Positions 58,864 to 64,000 of a stretch of 64,000 nucleotides of DNA are shown here, in pieces (the stretch's first letter is position 1; the number at the start of each line of letters is the position of its first letter). Source of the DNA: Amnibacterium sp. CER49 (lineage in GTDB: Bacteria > Actinomycetota > Actinomycetes > Actinomycetales > Microbacteriaceae). The position numbers and the translations under genes were made by a program. The DNA is taken from assembly GCF_029846255.1 (NCBI RefSeq), contig NZ_JARVWQ010000002.1:558001-622000 (forward strand), given 5' to 3'. The notes under the pieces were generated by a model that had not been told where the DNA came from, did not search any database, and saw only the letters and a list, made by a program, of their open reading frames with translations.

Positions 58864-61680
58864 TCAGGACGGGACGGACGCGGGGGCCGGGTCGGCCGCG
58901 CTCGCCGCGCGGAGGTCGGCGTCGATCGCCGCCTGCACGGCCTTGGGGAGGATGAAGAACTCGACGGAGAGCGGCAGGCCGTCCTCCCAGCGGCTGCGGG
59001 TGCGCAGCGTGCGCGCCGCCTGGGGCGCGTGCCGGTCGAAGACGTCGAGCACGGTGGCGTGGGCCGCCGGGTCGTCGATGATGTCGCCGAGGGCCGTCTC
59101 GAGTGAGAGCGCGGGCAGCCGCGGGGACGCGGGCAGCGGTGCGTCCACGGTCCAGGTGTGCTCGCCGCTGCCGACCTCGAACGCGTCCGAGCCGTCCGGC
59201 AGCCGCACGGTCGCGCGGGTGTTCGCCGGCACGACCGCGTGGACGTGCACCGTGTCGCCCTCGCGCCGCCAGCCGGCGGTCGCGGTGCCGTAGGGCGTGC
59301 GGTGGGTCGCCTCCGCGTGGTCGAAGGCGGGGAGCGGCACCGGCGCGATGCGCAGCGACCGGTAGCCCGGCTCGGCCGGCGCGAGACCGGCGAGGCCGCG
59401 GTGCAGCCAGTCGACGACGGCGCCGAACGCGTAGTGGTTGAACGAGGTGCTCGCCGGGTTCGGGGTGCCGTCGGGCAGCAGGGCGTCCCAGGCCTCCCAC
59501 GTCGTGGTCGCCCCCATCGTGATGGGGTACAGCCACGACGGGCACTCCGTCGCGGTCAGCAGCCTCGTGGCGGCGGCCTGCTGGCCCGTCGTTGCGAGCG
59601 CCTCGAGCACGAACGGCGTGCCGACGAAGCCGGTGCCGATCCGGTAGCCGTTCACGCGCACGAGCTTCGCGAGGCGGCGCCCCATGGCGAGGCGCCGCTC
59701 CTCGTCGGGCACCAGCCCGAACACGATGGCGAGCGCGTACGCGGTCTGCGCGTCCGAGACGATACGGCCCGACGGCGCCACGTACTCCCGGAGGAACGCG
59801 GCACGCACGGCGTCGGCCAGGCGCCGGTAGCGGGCGGCGTCCTGCGCACGACCGAGCACCTCGGCCGTGCGCGCGACGATGTCGGCCGACCGGAACAGGA
59901 AGGCGGTGGCGACGAGCTCCTTGTCGGCCTTGGCGTCCGTCGGGGAGTCGGCCGGCGCGGTCGGGTCGAGCCAGTCCGCGAACTGGAAGCCGCCCTCCCA
60001 CAGGTGGTTCTCCCCGGCCGCCTGGGCGACGAGGTCGACCCAGCTCGTCATGCTCGGGTACTGGGCCTCGAGCACGGCCGTGTCGCCGTAGCGCTCGTAG
60101 AGGGTCCAGGGCACGATCGTCGCCGCGTCGCCCCAGGCCGCGGTGGGCGAGATGAACACCCCGGACACGTTCGGCACGACGAAGGGCACGGTGCCGCCGA
60201 GGGCCTCCTGCTCGACGGCGACGTCCGCGAGCCAGCCCGCGAGGAAGCCGTCGACGTCGAGGAGCGAGGCCGCGGTGGGCGCGAACATGCTGATGTCGCC
60301 GGTCCAGCCGAGCCGCTCGTCGCGCTGCGGGCAGTCGGTCGGCAGGGAGACGAAGTTGCTGCGGGTGCTCCAGACGACGTTGCGGTGCAGGGCGTCGACG
60401 AGCGGATGCGACGAGGCGAACGCACCGGTCGGCTCGAGATCGCTCGACAGCGCGACGGCGGTGAACGCATCGACGGGCACGTCGCCCGGCCACCCCTCGA
60501 CGCTCGCGTACCGGAATCCGTGGAAGGTGAAGCGCGGCTCCCAGGTGAAGGGACCGCCGGGCGCGACGTAGACGTCGGTGGCCGCCGCGCCGCGCTGCGA
60601 GCGCCGGTCGAGCTCGCCCTGGTGGAGCACCTCCGCGTGCCGGAGGGTGATCGTCGTGCCGGCGGGCAGGTCGGCGGCGATGCGGACGCGGCCGGCGAGG
60701 TTCTGGCCGAAGTCGAGGATCGTGGCGCCCGAGGGGGCGAGGGACGTCGCGACGACGGGCAGCTCGGCCACGGCGCGGACCGGCGGGGCGGACCGCGGCA
60801 CGGGGACGACCGTCGCACCGACCTCGGCCGGCGCCCAGTCGCGGTCGTCGAAGCCGGGTTCCGACCAACCGGGCAGCGCGTGCGTCGCGTCCTCGTGCTG
60901 GCCGCCGTAGATCCCGGCCGCGAGCACCGGACCGCCGGCGAGGCCCCGCCAACGCGGTCCCGTGGCGACGACCTGCGACCGGCCGTCGGCGTAGCGGAGC
61001 TCGAGCCGGAGGGCGGCGCTCGGCTGGTCCCCGTAGAACGGCTTCGCGTCGGCGCCGAACCCGTACCGCTCGGCGAACCAGCCCGCGGTCAGCTGGACGC
61101 CGATCGCGTTCCGGCCCGGCCGGAGCAGTGCGGTGACGTCCGTGGTGTCCTGGATCACGCGCCACTGGTACGCGGTCCAGCCCGGCTTCAGCGTGTCCTC
61201 GTCGACCGCGGTGCCGTTGATCTCGACCTGGTAGACGCCGTGGGCGGTCGCGGAGAGGATCGCCCGCTCGACCGGCGCGTCGACGTCGAACTCGGCACGG
61301 AGCAGCCCGGGCTGTCCCTGTCGCTCCGGCGTCGGCAGCGCGATCAGCGGCGCGGTCCAGGCACCCTCGGCGAGGAACGCGGCAGCGACCGTGCGCGGCT
61401 CGCTCCACTCGGAGACCGTCCCGTCGACGCCCCCGACGCGCACCCGCACCGTCCGCTCCTCCCCCGGCTCGAGCGGCGCGAACGGCCAGGCCACGAGCAC
61501 CGACGCGTCCGCGTCGAGGCGGACGACCTGCCCGCCCGCCTCGATCTCGGCCCAGGCCTGGCGCCAGTCCCGCACGTCGGTGCTCGTCACCCAGCTGAGC
61601 CGGGGTACGGCGGTCGGCACGAAGGGCGAGTCGGCCCGGTGCTCCAGCTTCGTGACGTCGACGCGGGGCGACGAGGGCAT
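58864..61680 (-). CDS. Alpha-L-rhamnosidase, glycoside hydrolase family 78
   Basis: A 938-residue glycosidase releasing terminal L-rhamnose from glycosides or polysaccharides. Beta-sandwich N-domains (EFDVDAPVERAILSATAHGVY, INGTAVDEDTLKPGWTAYQW, ILDFGQNLAGRVRI) precede the (alpha/alpha)6 barrel with the family signature PTDCPQRDERLGWTGD near residue 450. A C-terminal beta domain carries TTTWEAWDALLPDGTPNP and SFNHYAFGAVVDWLHRGLAG. GAAGGAGAGCC precedes the ATG at 61680. No signal peptide, so it acts inside the cell on imported rhamnosides. Divergent from its likely TetR regulator. Confidence 0.95.
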   Translation of the reverse strand: MPSSPRVDVTKLEHRADSPFVPTAVPRLSWVTSTDVRDWRQAWAEIEAGGQVVRLDADASVLVAWPFAPLEPGEERTVRVRVGGVDGTVSEWSEPRTVAAAFLAEGAWTAPLIALPTPERQGQPGLLRAEFDVDAPVERAILSATAHGVYQVEINGTAVDEDTLKPGWTAYQWRVIQDTTDVTALLRPGRNAIGVQLTAGWFAERYGFGADAKPFYGDQPSAALRLELRYADGRSQVVATGPRWRGLAGGPVLAAGIYGGQHEDATHALPGWSEPGFDDRDWAPAEVGATVVPVPRSAPPVRAVAELPVVATSLAPSGATILDFGQNLAGRVRIAADLPAGTTITLRHAEVLHQGELDRRSQRGAAATDVYVAPGGPFTWEPRFTFHGFRYASVEGWPGDVPVDAFTAVALSSDLEPTGAFASSHPLVDALHRNVVWSTRSNFVSLPTDCPQRDERLGWTGDISMFAPTAASLLDVDGFLAGWLADVAVEQEALGGTVPFVVPNVSGVFISPTAAWGDAATIVPWTLYERYGDTAVLEAQYPSMTSWVDLVAQAAGENHLWEGGFQFADWLDPTAPADSPTDAKADKELVATAFLFRSADIVARTAEVLGRAQDAARYRRLADAVRAAFLREYVAPSGRIVSDAQTAYALAIVFGLVPDEERRLAMGRRLAKLVRVNGYRIGTGFVGTPFVLEALATTGQQAAATRLLTATECPSWLYPITMGATTTWEAWDALLPDGTPNPASTSFNHYAFGAVVDWLHRGLAGLAPAEPGYRSLRIAPVPLPAFDHAEATHRTPYGTATAGWRREGDTVHVHAVVPANTRATVRLPDGSDAFEVGSGEHTWTVDAPLPASPRLPALSLETALGDIIDDPAAHATVLDVFDRHAPQAARTLRTRSRWEDGLPLSVEFFILPKAVQAAIDADLRAASAADPAPASVPS

Positions 61681-61701
61681 CGGCTCTCCTTCGAGGGACT
61701 G

Positions 61702-61728
61702 ACCAACCGGTTGGTTGGCGGCTAAGCT
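61702..61728. promoter_or_regulatory. Perfect TetR-type operator between rhamnosidase and TetR genes
   Basis: ACCAACCGGTTGGT (61702-61715) is a perfect 14-bp palindrome. It lies 22 bp from the rhamnosidase start. TAAGCT (61723-61728), with TGACCA 17 nt upstream, gives a plus-strand promoter that the operator would block; the overlapping TAGCTT serves as a -10 candidate for the minus strand. Confidence 0.75.
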
Positions 61729-61768
61729 AACGGCACCGGAGGGGCACGTCAACGCGAAGGAGGCCCGG

Positions 61769-62413
61769 ATGCCGGACGACGTCGCGGGCGCGCCGGCCGA
61801 GACGGACCGCGCGGCCCGCAGCCGGTCGCGCATCCTCGGCGCGGCGCGGGCCGAGTTCGCTGCCGCGGGCTTCGGCGGTGGCCGGGTCGAGCGCATCGCC
61901 ACGCGCGCCGGCATCAACAAGGAGCGGATCTACGCCTACTTCGGCGACAAGCGCTCGCTCTTCGCAGCGGCGGTCGCCTCGGCCGTGGAGGAGCTCGGCG
62001 CGGTCCGGATCACGGGCTCGGACGGTCCCGCCGGCTGGGCGGAGCGGCTCTTCGACTTCATGGCCGACCACCCCGACACGGTGCGGCTGCTGCGCTGGTC
62101 GCACCTCGAGTCGGACGCGCCCTCCGAGGAGGCGGACGCGCGACTGGTCGATCTTCCCCGCCCGGAGGACGCGGTCGTCCGGTGGCAGCGCGACGGGCTC
62201 GTCCCCCCGGACCTGGATGCGCACGACCTCGTCGTGCTCGTCCTCGGCATGTGCGAGGTCTTCCACGCCCCGCCCTACCGCCCTGAGGGCCGGAACGCCT
62301 TCGCCGTCGAACGACGGCGAAGGGCGCTCGTTCGGCGCACGGTCGCGCTGCTCGCCGACGCCGGGGCGGAGCCCGGAGGCGCCGCCCGACGCGATCAGCC
62401 CTCGCCGTTGTAG
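61769..62413 (+). CDS. TetR-family transcriptional regulator
   Basis: A 214-residue repressor-type protein. Helix-turn-helix RILGAARAEFAAAGFGGGRV ... IATRAGINKERIYAYFGDK, then a helical ligand domain. GAAGGAGGCCCGG precedes the ATG at 61769; the ORF start at 61715 would read through the operator and is rejected. Likely autoregulated and controls the rhamnosidase through the palindrome at 61702. Its 3' end overlaps the convergent ThuA gene by 19 bp. Confidence 0.92.
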   Translation: MPDDVAGAPAETDRAARSRSRILGAARAEFAAAGFGGGRVERIATRAGINKERIYAYFGDKRSLFAAAVASAVEELGAVRITGSDGPAGWAERLFDFMADHPDTVRLLRWSHLESDAPSEEADARLVDLPRPEDAVVRWQRDGLVPPDLDAHDLVVLVLGMCEVFHAPPYRPEGRNAFAVERRRRALVRRTVALLADAGAEPGGAARRDQPSPL

Positions 62414-63264
62414 TACGGCCAGGGCAGGAAGCGCCGCTCACCGCGGCGGTCGGGCCCCTGCAGCGTCACCTCGCCGGTCGCCGCCCACTCGACGCCGCGC
62501 GGGAACAGGCGGATGAACTCGATCCGGCGGAACGTGTCGATGTCGTGGCCGATCGTGATCGTGAACGAGCGGCCGGCGCCGTACTCGTTGATCCACGCGA
62601 GCGGCTGGTCCGTGTCCACGCCGTACATCCGGGCCTTGTCGCCCTCGGGGATGTTGACCGGGTAGTGCGACATCGGCCAGACCGGCGCCTTCTCGTACGA
62701 CTCGAGGTCGTCGAAGGTCGTGAGCAGCACGCGGGTGCCCTCGTACACCTCGACGCCGGTGAGGATGTCGTCACCGGTCACCGTCCAGCGCGCGCTGATC
62801 CCCTCGGTGATCGGGTGGCGTGGCTCGGCGGTGTCGAGCTGCGCCTCGCCCCAGGGCCGCGGCCGAAGGCTCGTCTTCTGGCTCAGCTTCGCGCCGCGCA
62901 TCACGTTGTACTCCTCGGGGTAGCCCCAGTCGTCCTCCTGGGCGGCGGACCCGTGGAACCAGACCATGCCCTTGCCGTGCTCGTGCACGAAGCGCAGCAG
63001 CGCGGCGTCGGTCTCCTCCCCGAACCCGACGGCCTTGTCGAAGTAGCCGTCCCGCCCCTCGAAGATCACGATCACGACGTCGTAGCGGTCGATCACCTCG
63101 GTACCGAGACCGCGCGGGTCCTCGATCACCCGCACTCGGAAGCGGCCGGTGTCCTCGAGCAGCTGCGTCAGCCACACGTTGTGCTGCCGGAAGCTGCGGT
63201 GCTCGTTGTCGTGCTCCCGGGTCATGTGCCCCGACAGGATCAGGACCTGCAGCCGCTCGCTCAT
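62395..63264 (-). CDS. ThuA-domain protein
   Basis: A 289-residue protein of the ThuA/trehalose-utilisation fold (class I glutamine-amidotransferase-like). Family segments: VLILSGHMTREHDNEHRSF, GMVWFHGSAAQEDDW, HPITEGISARWTVTGDDI and NEYGAGRSFTITIGHDIDTF. Its ATG overlaps the stop of the upstream GMC oxidase (ATGA), so both act together. ThuA proteins in rhizobia serve keto-sugar (3-keto-disaccharide) metabolism, which fits a sugar oxidase partner. Reaction not established. Confidence 0.92.
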   Translation of the reverse strand: MSERLQVLILSGHMTREHDNEHRSFRQHNVWLTQLLEDTGRFRVRVIEDPRGLGTEVIDRYDVVIVIFEGRDGYFDKAVGFGEETDAALLRFVHEHGKGMVWFHGSAAQEDDWGYPEEYNVMRGAKLSQKTSLRPRPWGEAQLDTAEPRHPITEGISARWTVTGDDILTGVEVYEGTRVLLTTFDDLESYEKAPVWPMSHYPVNIPEGDKARMYGVDTDQPLAWINEYGAGRSFTITIGHDIDTFRRIEFIRLFPRGVEWAATGEVTLQGPDRRGERRFLPWPYYNGEG

Positions 63265-64000
63265 CGGACCGCCTCCGCGCGCTCGGCGAGCCGGGCGGCC
63301 GCGGCACGCGCCCCGCGCACGGCGATCGCGACGCTCATCAGCGTCGGGTTCATCGTCGTGGCGGTGGGGATCAGGGCGTTGCCGCCGACGACGAGGTTGT
63401 CGAAGCCCCAGACGCGGGAGTCGGGGTCGGCGACCGAGGTGCCGTCGTCGTGCTCCCCCATCCGCATCGTGCCCTGGTAGTGCAGGCTCGATCCGTTCGG
63501 CAGCAGCCGCGGCTCCGCGATGAACGTGCCGAGCGCCCGGCCGGCGCGCCGGAGGTGCTCGGTGCCGGCCGCGATCTCGGCCTGCTCGGACTCGGTGAGC
63601 TCGTACCGGATGGTCATGTTCGGGAAGCCGCGGTAGTCGGGCTCGTCGTCGTCGAAGGTGACGCCGTCCTCGAAGCGCGGCTGCTTGCGCATGCCGTAGC
63701 CCATGTTCACGTAGCCCCAGCGGTTCCCGGCCGCGGGGTGCTCGGGGTCGAGCGGGAAGGGCGGGTTCTCGGCGTACATGACCTGGAGCGAGAAGGGATG
63801 GCCCGGCTCGGAGAACGGGATGCGGTTCACGGCGGCGACGGGATCCGTGGGGTTCGTGGCGCGGCGGGCGAGCTCCTCGGCGAGCTGCTCCTCCGTCGCG
63901 TGGCGCCGCATGCGCTCCTCGTCGAGCACGACCGTGGAGATCACCATCGGGTGCTCGGTGAGGTAGCGGCCGAGCGCGGGAGGGCGGATGCCCGAGGCCC
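63261..64000 (-). CDS. GMC oxidoreductase, pyranose oxidase-like, 3' part (5' end outside the window)
   Basis: The reading frame stays open to the right edge; about 245 C-terminal residues are seen. LGRYLTEHPM at the edge, GYVNMGYGMRKQPRF, then the active-site His in SSLHYQGTMRMGEHDDG and Asn in TTMNPTLMSVAIAVR, with DPDSRVWGFDNLVVGGNALI between, follow pyranose 2-oxidase and the bacterial C-glycoside 3-oxidases. The ORF start at 63947 is an internal Met. Coupled to ThuA by ATGA. Predicted to oxidise a free or glycosidic sugar to a keto-sugar (family knowledge); substrate not known. Confidence 0.88.
   Translation of the reverse strand, partial: ASGIRPPALGRYLTEHPMVISTVVLDEERMRRHATEEQLAEELARRATNPTDPVAAVNRIPFSEPGHPFSLQVMYAENPPFPLDPEHPAAGNRWGYVNMGYGMRKQPRFEDGVTFDDDEPDYRGFPNMTIRYELTESEQAEIAAGTEHLRRAGRALGTFIAEPRLLPNGSSLHYQGTMRMGEHDDGTSVADPDSRVWGFDNLVVGGNALIPTATTMNPTLMSVAIAVRGARAAAARLAERAEAVR

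Overview
The window is very GC-rich DNA with dense, tightly packed genes, many GTG starts, ATGA/GTGA start-stop overlaps, and TAnnnT -10 boxes placed 6-8 nt before start codons. Together with a ClpC-type unfoldase, a DUF222/HNH (13E12-type) endonuclease, a DUF2510 protein, twin-arginine and lipobox solute-binding proteins, and an ABC/oxidoreductase-rich sugar gene content, this points to a high-GC Actinomycetota chromosome, most likely Micrococcales and probably Microbacteriaceae. The genus is inference only. I see no rRNA, tRNA, CRISPR array, insertion sequence or phage module; the content is ordinary chromosomal and catabolic.

Layout: 1-2.7 kb holds the 3' part of clpC convergent with folD across a perfect hairpin. 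2.8-3.8 kb holds a GNAT and a 2H-phosphoesterase pair. 3.8-9.4 kb is a sugar operon: CUT1-type binding protein, two permeases and a fused Gluconate_2-dh3/GMC oxidoreductase. 9.4-15.4 kb is an accessory stretch of small genes, including a YdeI/DUF1905 protein, a possibly SOS-regulated small gene, a DUF2510 membrane protein, PAP2, an alpha/beta hydrolase, a PRC-barrel-like protein, a 32-residue metallothionein-like protein, a heptanucleotide tandem repeat and a secreted Thr/Gly-rich protein. 15.6-20.1 kb holds a GH42 beta-galactosidase with a beta-propeller partner, nadE and a ComB-like phosphatase. 20.1-24.6 kb holds the DUF222/HNH gene, an SDR, a P-loop kinase, a RibD-like reductase and a TetR. 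24.7-26.7 kb is a sugar isomerase plus Gfo/Idh pair.

26.7-32.8 kb holds a patatin, a sugar-porter MFS protein, a membrane Ser/Thr kinase-like protein with a Pro/Thr stalk, a dienelactone-hydrolase-like protein and a truncated metallo-beta-lactamase remnant. 32.8-36.5 kb is a divergent sugar-acid module: SDR and Zn-alcohol dehydrogenase on the minus strand against an IlvD/Edd dehydratase on the plus strand. 36.5-43.6 kb holds dinB, a double-hotdog thioesterase, a class V aminotransferase and the conserved ATP-grasp / alpha-E / transglutaminase trio. 43.7-46.9 kb is metF-metE behind a good promoter and a structured ~100-nt leader. 47.2-54.7 kb is a LacI-controlled sugar locus: monooxygenase-fold protein, Gfo/Idh and TIM-barrel isomerase on the minus strand, then a CUT2 ABC importer (binding protein, double ATPase, permease) facing a LacI repressor across two perfect 14-bp operators. 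55.3-57.4 kb is a Tet(M)/OtrA-family ribosomal protection protein behind a 10-residue leader peptide and hairpin. 57.5-64 kb holds a peptidase E, a UPF0303 protein, a GH78 alpha-L-rhamnosidase divergent from a TetR with a perfect palindromic operator, ThuA, and the 3' part of a pyranose-oxidase-like GMC oxidoreductase.

Taken together, two sugar importers, one sugar MFS, two glycosidases, two sugar-type GMC oxidases, two TIM-barrel isomerases, two Gfo/Idh oxidoreductases and a ThuA protein suggest uptake and oxidation (keto-sugar chemistry) of plant-type glycosides. That pathway assignment is inference from families and neighbourhood, not shown directly by the sequence.
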